Shown here piece by piece: positions 56,806 to 64,000 of a stretch of DNA of 64,000 nt (position 1 is the first letter of the stretch; every line of letters starts with the position of its first letter). Made by a program: the position numbers and the translations under genes. Origin of the DNA: Bradyrhizobium sp. cir1 (lineage in GTDB: Bacteria; Pseudomonadota; Alphaproteobacteria; Rhizobiales; Xanthobacteraceae); the NCBI RefSeq assembly GCF_014198245.1, contig NZ_JACIHE010000013.1, positions 124,001 to 188,000 on the forward strand, read 5' to 3'. The notes under the pieces were generated by a model. The model saw only the letters and a list, made by a program, of their open reading frames with translations. It was not told where the DNA came from and searched no databases.

Positions 56806-57108
56806 TTACCAGCGGCTGCCGCCGAAGCCGAACGTTACACTCGGACCGCCGCTGTAATAACCGTACGGTCCGCCGCCGTAATAGCCGTGGTGCCGCGGGT
56901 AATATCCGTAGTTCCGGTAGTGCGGACGATAATAGCCGTGGTGGGGATGGCGCCAGTGATGATGGCGGTAGCCATGATGGTGCCGGTGTTGCGCGCTGAT
57001 GTCGGTCGGCGCGTTCTGCTTCGCGCTCGTGGTGTTGGCCGCGTACGCCGCCGATCCGCCAGCCAGCGCCGCGGCACCGATGGCCATCACGGCAATGAGA
57101 TACTTCAT
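56806..57108 (-). CDS. Small exported His/Tyr/Gly-rich protein
   Basis: 100-aa protein. A signal peptide (KYLIAVMAIGAAALAGGSAAYA) is cleaved near residue 23. The mature part is a short linker followed by a low-complexity stretch crowded with His, Tyr, Gly, Pro and Arg (for example HRHHHGYRHHHWRHPHHGYY). About 18 His in 50 residues suggest binding of divalent metals such as Ni, Cu or Zn, or a periplasmic buffering role; this is from composition only. The start at 57108 has GGAG upstream; the 5' extension is without a signal. Confidence 0.75.
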   Translation of the reverse strand: MKYLIAVMAIGAAALAGGSAAYAANTTSAKQNAPTDISAQHRHHHGYRHHHWRHPHHGYYRPHYRNYGYYPRHHGYYGGGPYGYYSGGPSVTFGFGGSRW

Positions 57109-57264
57109 GTCATCACTCCAGTTGAATGTCGTGTGACAACACATGGGTGCTGGCTGCGTTCCGGCCAGAGCGGGCGTCGAAACGACGCAGCGCGCGATGC
57201 CACGCGAATGATCGCATGTCGTGGGATTTATTGTCGCATCACGGCGCGCGCCGCGCCGCTGCCA

Positions 57265-57834
57265 TCACTTCGCCGCGAATGACGCGATCACGTCACCGGC
57301 CGTGACGATGCGCGCGAATTCGCCGTTGAGATTCGACAGCGTCATCGCGTGGATCTCCGCGGCGGAATGCACATCGCCGTCCGGTCCGACCCGGTCGAAT
57401 GTCCAGGTCGCATCGCGCACCAGGCGCGCATCGAAGCCGAGATTGCCGGCCATCCGCGTCGTCGTCTCGACGCAATGATTGGTGGTGGCGCCGCAGATGA
57501 CGAGCGTGGTGATGCCGCTTGCACGCAGGCGCGTCTCGAGGTCCGTGCCGATGAAGGCGCTGTTGACGCGCTTGACGATCACAGGCTCGCCGTCCTGTTC
57601 GCGCGCCTCGTCCTTGACGGCATAGCCGGAACGCGACGGCAGAAACGACGAATTCGGCTGCGTGCCCTCGTGGCGGATGTGGAAGATCGGCGCACGATTC
57701 GTCCGGAAAGCCGCGAGCAGTTCGGCGATGCGTGCCACTGCATCCGGATTGTTGCGCCGCTTGCCCGCCGCCTCCCATTCATCGAATGCGCGCTGGACGT
57801 CGACGACGATGAGGGCGGGGAGGGAAGCGGGCAT
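57265..57834 (-). CDS. Isochorismatase-family cysteine hydrolase
   Basis: 189-aa hydrolase. The catalytic triad is visible: Asp in ALIVVDVQRAF (residue 12), Lys in EPVIVKRVNSAFIGTDLE, and Cys in CGATTNHCVETTTRMAGNLGF (the second Cys of the motif, with the preceding cis-peptide region). Members cleave amides or vinyl ethers (nicotinamidase, isochorismatase, carbamoyl hydrolases). The substrate is unknown. It lies 86 bp downstream of the DUF3088 gene on the same strand. Confidence 0.9.
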   Translation of the reverse strand: MPASLPALIVVDVQRAFDEWEAAGKRRNNPDAVARIAELLAAFRTNRAPIFHIRHEGTQPNSSFLPSRSGYAVKDEAREQDGEPVIVKRVNSAFIGTDLETRLRASGITTLVICGATTNHCVETTTRMAGNLGFDARLVRDATWTFDRVGPDGDVHSAAEIHAMTLSNLNGEFARIVTAGDVIASFAAK

Positions 57835-57920
57835 GGTGGGGCCTTCAGATGTTTGTCGAGCCGACTATGCGCGGCGATCGGGCGGGCGCAATGCCAATCT
57901 TCCCTCGTTTCGCGACGTCG

Positions 57921-58268
57921 TCACGGATGCGGATCGGGAAAGCCGTGGCGTTCGGAGAGCGCGGCGAGGATGGTGTCCTTGTCGGCGATGAAGGCGCGGC
58001 CCTGATGGCTGCCGGTCTGGTGCCGCGACGTCGCGCCGTCTGCCAGCACGAGCAGCGGCAGCGACTGGTTCTCCTCACCCACCAGTGCGATCACCGCCTG
58101 CCGCGGGCGCGGCCACGCGATGCGTTCGACGTCGAGCCGTTCGGCAAGCTGTGGAAACGAGGCGAGCACGCCCTCGATCAGCGCGCAATGCCAGCAATAG
58201 AAGCGGCGGCCCGGGAAGGCGGGATCCTCGAAGCTGGGGCGCAGCAGGAACAGGCGGTCACGCGTCAT
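57921..58268 (-). CDS. DUF3088-family protein
   Basis: 115-aa thioredoxin-fold-like protein of the DUF3088 family. The N-terminus RDRLFLLRPSFEDPAFPGRR, then FYCWHCALIEGVLASFPQL contains a C-x-x-C pair (C-W-H-C) that could be redox-active. The C-terminal part has QSLPLLVLADGATSRHQTGS and an Ala-Leu-Ser-Glu-Arg helix, typical of the family. The start at 58268 matches the family N-terminus; the frame is open upstream. Function unknown; a disulfide-handling role is possible. Confidence 0.85.
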   Translation of the reverse strand: MTRDRLFLLRPSFEDPAFPGRRFYCWHCALIEGVLASFPQLAERLDVERIAWPRPRQAVIALVGEENQSLPLLVLADGATSRHQTGSHQGRAFIADKDTILAALSERHGFPDPHP

Positions 58269-58381
58269 GGGTCGCTCCGAAGCATGGGCCGCCTTGCTGA
58301 GGATCAAGGTGGCCCGAACTGGCCGGCCTAGTGTCGAGGTCCCAGATTGATGTGGAATCAATCAGGCCAGGAAAGGACGCC

Positions 58382-60196
58382 ATGCCGGGGCCGATCAGTC
58401 AACCGCAGACGCTCGCGGACGTCAGGACATTGCCGGAGCTGCTGCGCTGGCGCATCAACGCGACGCCGGCGGCGGAGGCCTATCGCCATTTCGACGGCAA
58501 GGCTGCGCGCTGGGTCGGCCAGTCCTGGCACGAGATCGACGTGGAATTCGAAAGATGGCGGCAGGCGCTGGCGGCGGAGGGCTTTGCGCCAGGCGAACGC
58601 GTCGCCATCCTGATGCCGAACGGCATTCCGCATGTTGCGATGGACCAGGCGGCGCTGTCGCGCGGCCTCGTGCCGGTGCCGATGCATGCGGTCGATAACC
58701 CCGACAGTATCACCTATATCCTCGCCGATTCCGGCGCGCTGCTGCTGTTTGTCGACACGCTGGAACGCTGGCGGGCGATCGCTGCAACCGGACAGCCGCT
58801 CGATGCGCTCAAGCGCATCGTCTGCGCCGACATGACCGGGCCGGGACCTGCCGATACGCGCATCATCGCGCTCGACGCATGGCTCGCGAGCGCACCTGAA
58901 GCCACCGCGCCATTGCCGGACGTTGCGGTGGAACCAGACGATCTTGCCGCCATCGTCTACACCTCGGGCACGACCGGGCGGCCGAAGGGCGTGATGCTGT
59001 CCCACGACAACGTGATCGCCAATGTCCAGGCGATCGCGCGGCGGATCGCCGCCGAACCGCACGACGTCTTCCTGTCCTTCCTGCCGCTCTCGCACACCTT
59101 CGAGCGCACCGGCGGCTATTACTATCCGATCGCGGCCGGGGCCTGCGTCGCCTATGCGCGCTCGGTGCCGCTGTTGTCGGAAGATCTGAGGCATGTGCGG
59201 CCGACGGTGCTGATCTCGGTGCCGCGGATCTATGAGCGCATCTACGCGCTGATCGTGCAGCATCGCGCATCGGCCGGAGCCCTCGAGCGGGCGCTGCTCG
59301 ACCTCACGATCGCCGTCGGCGGTCGGCGTTTTGACGCGCGGCAGCGGCGCGCCGCGCCGTCGCTGCCGGATCGGCTGGCCTGGCCGTTGCTGCAGAGGCT
59401 CGTCGCCGACAAGGTGCTGGCGCAGCTCGGTGGTAGGCTGCGCATCGCGGTCTCCGGCGGCGCGCCGATCGCCGAGCCGGTCATCCGGCTGTTTCTCGCG
59501 CTGGGGCTCGACATCCTCCAGGGTTACGGCATGACCGAAACCTCGCCGGTGGTCTCGGTCAATACGCCCGAGGACAACGATCCGCATTCGGTCGGCCATG
59601 TGCTCGATGGCGTCGAGGTCAGGCTGGGTGAGAACGACGAGCTGCTGGTCCGCGGCCGCAACGTGATGCTCGGTTACTGGCACAAGCCAGAGGAGACGCG
59701 CCGCGTGAAGCAAGCCGACGGCTGGCTGCACACCGGCGACCAGGCGCGCATCGAGAACGGCCGCATCACCATCACCGGCCGCATCAAGGACATTCTGGTG
59801 ACGTCCACCGGCGAGAAAATCGCGCCGGTGGACCTGGAAACCGCAATCCTCGCCGATCCCCTGTTCGAGCAGGCGCTGGTGATCGGCGAGCAGCGCCCGT
59901 TCCTCACCGCGCTGGTCGTGCTCAACGCCAAGGCCTGGACGCAGGAGAAGGAAAGGCTGGCTGCGAGCGGTAAGCAAGGCGGCGCGGCGGAGCGGGCCGC
60001 GCTGCTGGCGCGCATCGCGTCCGCCGTGAAGGCCTATCCGTCCTACGCGACGCCGCGCGCGGTGTGGTGGACGCTGGACCCCTGGACCATTGGCGCTGGT
60101 CTCCTCACGCCGACGCTGAAGAACAAGCGTCCCGCGCTCGAACACCGCTTCGCCGCGGAGATCGAGCAGATCTACGCGAAGAAGCCGCGGCAATAA
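58382..60196 (+). CDS. AMP-dependent synthetase/long-chain fatty acid-CoA ligase
   Basis: 604-aa adenylate-forming enzyme activating a carboxylic acid, most likely a long-chain fatty acid, to its CoA ester. The P-loop YTSGTTGRPKGVM is at residues 193-205, the A5 motif QGYGMTETSP near 380, and the catalytic lysine in STGEKIAPVDLE near 478. LSFLPLSHTFERTGGYYYPI and ISVPRIYERIYA are typical of FadD15-like FACS. AGGAAAGGA precedes the start at 58382. It is 108 bp upstream of oleate hydratase, a plausible two-gene fatty-acid unit. Confidence 0.9.
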   Translation: MPGPISQPQTLADVRTLPELLRWRINATPAAEAYRHFDGKAARWVGQSWHEIDVEFERWRQALAAEGFAPGERVAILMPNGIPHVAMDQAALSRGLVPVPMHAVDNPDSITYILADSGALLLFVDTLERWRAIAATGQPLDALKRIVCADMTGPGPADTRIIALDAWLASAPEATAPLPDVAVEPDDLAAIVYTSGTTGRPKGVMLSHDNVIANVQAIARRIAAEPHDVFLSFLPLSHTFERTGGYYYPIAAGACVAYARSVPLLSEDLRHVRPTVLISVPRIYERIYALIVQHRASAGALERALLDLTIAVGGRRFDARQRRAAPSLPDRLAWPLLQRLVADKVLAQLGGRLRIAVSGGAPIAEPVIRLFLALGLDILQGYGMTETSPVVSVNTPEDNDPHSVGHVLDGVEVRLGENDELLVRGRNVMLGYWHKPEETRRVKQADGWLHTGDQARIENGRITITGRIKDILVTSTGEKIAPVDLETAILADPLFEQALVIGEQRPFLTALVVLNAKAWTQEKERLAASGKQGGAAERAALLARIASAVKAYPSYATPRAVWWTLDPWTIGAGLLTPTLKNKRPALEHRFAAEIEQIYAKKPRQ

Positions 60197-60303
60197 CGTC
60201 GACGTGATTTCCGCTGCTCGCCGCGCTTGATCCAGCGCAACTCTGGCTGCGCGTCGCCATGCAATGTCGCTTTTGGAAAGTGGAATTGCAATCGAGGCAG
60301 GTC

Positions 60304-61863
60304 ATGAAGGCGTATTTCATCGGTGGCGGCATCGGGTCGCTCGCGGGCGCGGCATTCCTGGTTCGCGACGCGCAGCTGCCGGGACGCGATATCGTGATCT
60401 ACGAAGCGCAGCCGCTGGTCGGCGGCAGCCTCGACGGCGCGCTGCTCGCGAGCGGCGCCTATTCGCTGCGCGGCGGGCGCATGCTCACCACCGACCATTA
60501 CGAGTGCACCTGGGATCTGCTGTCGAGCATTCCCTCGCTCGAACATCCCGGCCTGAGCGTGCGCGAGGAGACGATCGCGTTCAATCTGGAAAATCCGGCG
60601 CATTCGCAGGCGCGGCTGGTCGACCGCAACCGCTTCAAGATCGACGTGACCCATATGGGCTTTTCCGCACGCGACCGGCTCGAGCTGCTGCGGCTCACCG
60701 AGGCCTCCGAGGAGACGCTCGGCAACAGCCGCATCACCGATTGGCTGTCGCCGAAATTCTTCGAGTCGAATTTCTGGTACATGTGGCAGACCACTTTCGC
60801 CTTCCAGCCCTGGCACAGCGCGGTCGAGCTGAAGCGCTATCTGCACCGCTTCATGAGCGAGTTCCCGCGCATCGAGACCCTCGCCGGCGTCAAGCGCACC
60901 GTCTACAATCAGTATGACGCGATCGTGCGGCCGCTCGCCGACTGGCTGAAGCGGCAGGGCGTGCAGTTCGTGCGCGGCACGGCCGTCACCGACATGATGC
61001 TCGAGGACGACGGCGGGCGCGTGCGCGTCCGCCAGTTCATGCTCGATCGCGACGGCCGCACCGCCAATGTCCGCCTCGAGGACGACGACCTCGTGTTCTT
61101 CCAGAACGGATCGATGGCGGACGCTTCGAGCTTGGGCACCATGACCGAGCCGGCGCCGCACCTGACCAAGACAGACAGCCAGGGCTGGGCGCTGTGGGAG
61201 ACGATCGCGCAAGGGCGTCCCGAATTTGGCAACCCGTCCGCGTTCAACACCTCGATCCCGGAGTCGTACTGGCTGTCGTTCACCGTCACCTGCCGCGACC
61301 CGCGCTTCTTCGACAAGATGGAGGCGTTCTCGGGCAACAGGGCCGGCACCGGCGGGCTGGTCACGTTCAGGGATTCCAACTGGCTGATGTCGGTGGTGCT
61401 GTATCACCAGCCGCATTTCGCCGGGCAGCCGAAGGACGTGCAGGTGTTCTGGGGCTACGCGCTGCATCCCGATCGCATCGGCAATTTCGTCGCAAAGCCG
61501 ATGTCCGATTGTGGCGGCGCCGACATCCTGAACGAGCTGTGCGGGCACCTGAATTTCGATCGCAACGTGTTCGAGACTGCGACCTGCATTCCCTGCCGCA
61601 TGCCCTACATCACCAGCATGTTCATGCCGCGCAATCTGGCCGACCGGCCGCTGCCGGTGCCCAAGAATTCGGTCAATCTCGCCTTCGTCAGCCAGTTCGT
61701 CGAAATCCGCGACGACGTCGTGTTCACCGTCGAATATTCGGTGCGCGCGGCGCAGATGGCGGTCTATCAGCTGATGAAGATCGATCGCCCGGTGCCGCCG
61801 GTGACCCGCCACGACAAGTCTCTCGCGGTGATCTTCGCGACGCTGGAGAAGGCGTTCGCGTGA
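60304..61863 (+). CDS. ohyA: Oleate hydratase
   Basis: 519-aa FAD enzyme adding water to the cis-9 double bond of oleate to give 10-hydroxystearate. Landmarks of the family: AYFIGGGIGSLAGAAFLVRD at residues 3-22, YEAQPLVGGSLDGALL, YSLRGGRMLTTDHYECTWDLL near 56, the FWYMWQTTFAFQPWHSAVELKRYLHRF segment near 155, TIPESYWLSF-type (here TSIPESYWLSFTVTCRDPRFF), and the C-terminal PYITSMFMPRNLADRPLPVP. All expected regions are present. GAGGCAGG precedes the ATG at 60304. It likely detoxifies or modifies unsaturated fatty acids activated or released nearby. Confidence 0.93.
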   Translation: MKAYFIGGGIGSLAGAAFLVRDAQLPGRDIVIYEAQPLVGGSLDGALLASGAYSLRGGRMLTTDHYECTWDLLSSIPSLEHPGLSVREETIAFNLENPAHSQARLVDRNRFKIDVTHMGFSARDRLELLRLTEASEETLGNSRITDWLSPKFFESNFWYMWQTTFAFQPWHSAVELKRYLHRFMSEFPRIETLAGVKRTVYNQYDAIVRPLADWLKRQGVQFVRGTAVTDMMLEDDGGRVRVRQFMLDRDGRTANVRLEDDDLVFFQNGSMADASSLGTMTEPAPHLTKTDSQGWALWETIAQGRPEFGNPSAFNTSIPESYWLSFTVTCRDPRFFDKMEAFSGNRAGTGGLVTFRDSNWLMSVVLYHQPHFAGQPKDVQVFWGYALHPDRIGNFVAKPMSDCGGADILNELCGHLNFDRNVFETATCIPCRMPYITSMFMPRNLADRPLPVPKNSVNLAFVSQFVEIRDDVVFTVEYSVRAAQMAVYQLMKIDRPVPPVTRHDKSLAVIFATLEKAFA

Positions 61864-61885
61864 GGCTCCCGCCGGGACGGCGTCG

Positions 61886-63742
61886 CTACCGCGACGCTGC
61901 CAGCGGCAGGCTGACGTGAAAGACGGCGCCCCCTGACGGGGCGTTTTCGGCCCAGATGCGACCGCCATGCGCCTCGACGATAGTATGCGCGATCGAGAGG
62001 CCGATGCCCATGCCTTGCGCCTTGGTCGTGAAGAACGGCTTGAAGATCTCGGTCACTCTCTCCGCGAGGATGCCGTGGCCTGCGTCGGCAATTGACACAA
62101 GGGCCAGGTTGCCGTCGGCCAGACTGGTTCGTCCGACAACGCGGCGCCGCTCGTCCGGAAGTTCGGTCACAGCCTCCATGCCGTTCACGACGAGGTTCAG
62201 GATGGCCTGCTGGAGTTGCACCTTGTCGCCCTTCACGCGAATGTCCGCGGACGACGGCTCCGTGACGAGTTCGACATCGTGGGTCAGGGCCTGCACGGAA
62301 AGGAATCGAAACACCTCGCCGACCGTGGCATTGAGGTCGAGCTCGCGCCGTTCGGTCTGGTCTCGCTTCAGGAACGAGCGCAGCCGGCCGATGACTTCGG
62401 CGGCCCGCTGATCGTCACGGCGGATGTGGTCCAATATGTCCCTGACCTCGCCGAGGTCGGGCGCCGGATTTTGCAGGATCCGCTGGGCCGTCTCGGCATT
62501 GATCAGAATGGCGGCGAGCGGCTGGTTCAGCTCGTGTGCGAGCGAGACGGACATCTCTCCCGCGGTCGCACGGCGGTTCATGTGGGCGAGCTCCGACATG
62601 CGCTGGCGCGCCTCGACCTCGGCCACGAAGCGCAAGCGGCGCTCGCGCAGCAGCACGGTGATCATCAGCGCCTGCACCAGCACCACGCTCGCGATGATCA
62701 CGGAGTGCCAGTAATACTGCGCCCAGAAGCTCGGTTCGCGGAAACGTACCTCGCTGCCGGGGGGCAGATTGACCTCATCCACGTTCCAGCGCTTCAGCTG
62801 CCGCCAGTCGAAGATCGGCTTCACGTTGTTCCCGCTGACGGGTGCGATGCTCGACGGCGCTTCGCCGTCGAGGATCCGCATCGCAACCTCGCCGGCTTCC
62901 CGCCCGATGATTTCGGGCAGCAGCAGGAAGCCGCCCACGCCCGACCGCCCGAGGAACGTGTCTGATGTGATGATGATCGGGCGGTTCGCATTCTCGGCAA
63001 CGCGTGCGAGTGCCGAGGCCGGGGAATAATAGGTGCCTTCGCCGTCGGAATACATCGCCGAGCTCAGGATCGCAGAGCGGGCGGGCAGGGAGGCGACGTG
63101 ACTGCGGACCTCACGCAGCACCGCGCCGGACAGATCGGTGACTTCGAGATCGGGCATCTCGGCCGCGAAGTCCTGCTTCCAATGTCCATATGTCAGCGGA
63201 TTTTTCCAGGCATCGCCCACGAGGACGACATGGTTCAGGTCGGGAACGACGGCGCGCGCTGCGGTCAAGAGCTGCGCCGGTCTCACCCTTGCGAAGACGG
63301 CTGTCGTGTTGGGCAGGAACAGCGCGCGCGTCTCGGGCAGGTCGGGCACGAAACCGTAAACGACGGGCGCGGTGGGCCAGATCTCCTGCTTGCGTGCTTG
63401 AAGGAATTTCGCCGATGTAACGCCGATCGAAACGATGACGTCGATCGGCCGCTGCGCATATTTGGTCTTGAGATGACCGACCAGACTCTCTTCGTAGTCA
63501 GGTCCCGGGAAGCGGGCGAGATCGAGGCTCTCGCCGTAAATCACCGTGCGGCTCCTGCCGTTCTGGTTCGCGGCGGCGCGGATACCGGCAAAGATCTCGA
63601 GATAAAATGGCGAGCGGAAATCGGCTTCTTCCAGAACCAGGATCGAACGTTGCCGTGGGCCGTCGGCTGCGATGCATTCACGCGACAGGCTTGCGAGCAG
63701 GCAGACGATCAGGATGCGCACGAGCCCGGTGATCATACGCAT
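61886..63742 (-). CDS. Sensor histidine kinase with periplasmic ABC-substrate-binding-like domain
   Basis: 618-aa membrane sensor kinase. Signal peptide or first span at about residues 4-25, then a periplasmic domain resembling an ABC sugar-type binding protein (SILVLEEADFRSPFYLEIFAGIRAAANQ, DVIVSIGVTSAKFL, VGGFLLLPEIIGREAGEVAMRIL). A span lies at about 343-364. Kinase core: H-box with His403 in SVSLAHELNQPLAAI, N-box AILNLVVNGMEAV, G-boxes IADAGHGI and GMGIGLSIAHTIV. It resembles kinases paired with NarL/FixJ regulators. No response regulator is next to it; it may lie beyond the right edge. The start at 63742 is chosen over an upstream open frame because the signal begins there. Confidence 0.9.
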   Translation of the reverse strand: MRMITGLVRILIVCLLASLSRECIAADGPRQRSILVLEEADFRSPFYLEIFAGIRAAANQNGRSRTVIYGESLDLARFPGPDYEESLVGHLKTKYAQRPIDVIVSIGVTSAKFLQARKQEIWPTAPVVYGFVPDLPETRALFLPNTTAVFARVRPAQLLTAARAVVPDLNHVVLVGDAWKNPLTYGHWKQDFAAEMPDLEVTDLSGAVLREVRSHVASLPARSAILSSAMYSDGEGTYYSPASALARVAENANRPIIITSDTFLGRSGVGGFLLLPEIIGREAGEVAMRILDGEAPSSIAPVSGNNVKPIFDWRQLKRWNVDEVNLPPGSEVRFREPSFWAQYYWHSVIIASVVLVQALMITVLLRERRLRFVAEVEARQRMSELAHMNRRATAGEMSVSLAHELNQPLAAILINAETAQRILQNPAPDLGEVRDILDHIRRDDQRAAEVIGRLRSFLKRDQTERRELDLNATVGEVFRFLSVQALTHDVELVTEPSSADIRVKGDKVQLQQAILNLVVNGMEAVTELPDERRRVVGRTSLADGNLALVSIADAGHGILAERVTEIFKPFFTTKAQGMGIGLSIAHTIVEAHGGRIWAENAPSGGAVFHVSLPLAASR

Positions 63743-63884
63743 TGCTGGACTCTCGGCCCCGGCTCCAGTTGCAATCGGGCTTCCTCGATGAGGACGCTCG
63801 CGAGAGCATACCCGCCAGACCTGGAGTTTCAAACGGAAGGATGCGCGTCCGCTCCGCTGACAAGCGGACCGGGACGAAGTGCCG

Positions 63885-64000
63885 CTACTTGAACGGGTCC
63901 TGGATCGACGGCGACGATTGCCGGATGCGGCGCACGCTCACCGGCGTACCGTCGGAGACGAACAGCAGTTCATATCGACGGCCTTCGCTGTCGGTCGCCG
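63885..64000 (-). CDS. C-terminal fragment of an unidentified protein (5' part outside window)
   Basis: The minus-strand frame open from the right edge ends at TAG (63885-63887) after 37 residues, including EGRRYELLFVSDGTPVSVRR. Codon use is GC3-rich like the neighbours. It is too short to identify. The 142-bp gap to the histidine kinase gene holds nothing else recognisable. Confidence 0.55.
   Translation of the reverse strand, partial: ATDSEGRRYELLFVSDGTPVSVRRIRQSSPSIQDPFK

Noticed and set aside
58358..60193. 611-codon minus-strand frame opposite the acyl-CoA ligase
   Set aside because: Same cause as above: third-position GC keeps the opposite frame open; the plus-strand protein has full family motifs.

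Overview
The window reads as chromosomal DNA of a high-GC alphaproteobacterium of the Bradyrhizobium/Rhodopseudomonas type. The grounds are: GC-rich codon use throughout; the order hisD, UPF0262, low-molecular-weight phosphatase-like, maf, yacG, tRNA-Phe; a complete rhizobial-type C-P lyase cluster; and abundant short interspersed palindromic repeats of the kind common between genes in that group. The assignment rests on protein and repeat style, not on a marker gene or a database search.

Layout. 1-4.9 kb: an efflux adaptor (cut by the edge) divergent from a TetR gene, a MarR gene with an enoyl-CoA hydratase, and a chemotaxis receptor. 5-8.3 kb: a DapA-like aldolase, an SBP56-type methanethiol oxidase and a small multi-span membrane protein. 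8.3-22 kb: phosphonate utilisation. A leftward operon (hexapeptide transferase, a PhnM-like amidohydrolase, DUF1045 2H phosphoesterase) diverges from phnC-D-E1-E2. phnF then diverges from phnGHIJKLMN. Three Pho boxes with exact 11-bp half-site spacing and a PhnF operator tie the cluster to phosphate starvation and substrate induction. A strong intrinsic terminator separates phnD from phnE1.

22-31 kb: an FMN-binding oxidase-like gene; a 211-bp MITE-like element with a 10-bp target duplication; an SDR gene; then a sulfur operon (64-aa protein, sulfonate-type binding protein, TauD-like dioxygenase) preceded by a 20-codon leader peptide ending in four cysteines. Next come a histone-like lysine-rich protein, an alpha/beta hydrolase, MetY and an IclR regulator. 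30.2-34.9 kb: an IclR-linked catabolic operon (Bug-type binding protein, flavin reductase-like, FAH family, HpaH-like hydratase, RidA, LigI-like amidohydrolase). 35-39 kb: a luciferase-like oxidoreductase, a PlsY resembling the cyanobacterial type, a cyclic-nucleotide-binding protein, about 1.15 kb of non-coding repeated or structured DNA, and tRNA-Thr(GGT).

39-50 kb: a cyclic-nucleotide-domain/thioredoxin-reductase fusion without its CxxC, small metabolic genes, a TetR/SDR pair, and the hisD-to-yacG housekeeping run ending in tRNA-Phe with a clear promoter. 50-64 kb: cupin, GAF-adenylate cyclase, a Tat-exported class V aminotransferase-like protein, a nitrobindin-like protein, an RibD-like reductase, an amine oxidase, a His/Tyr/Gly-rich exported protein, isochorismatase-like and DUF3088 genes, an acyl-CoA ligase next to oleate hydratase, and a hybrid-sensor histidine kinase.

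The most original signals are regulatory. They are the Cys-codon leader peptide ahead of the sulfonate genes (24093-24212), the MITE-like insertion in a repeat hairpin (22838-23068), the Pho/PhnF wiring of the phn cluster, and an apparently leaderless MarR gene whose operator is centred on its own start codon. No phage, CRISPR, transposase or plasmid functions were seen.
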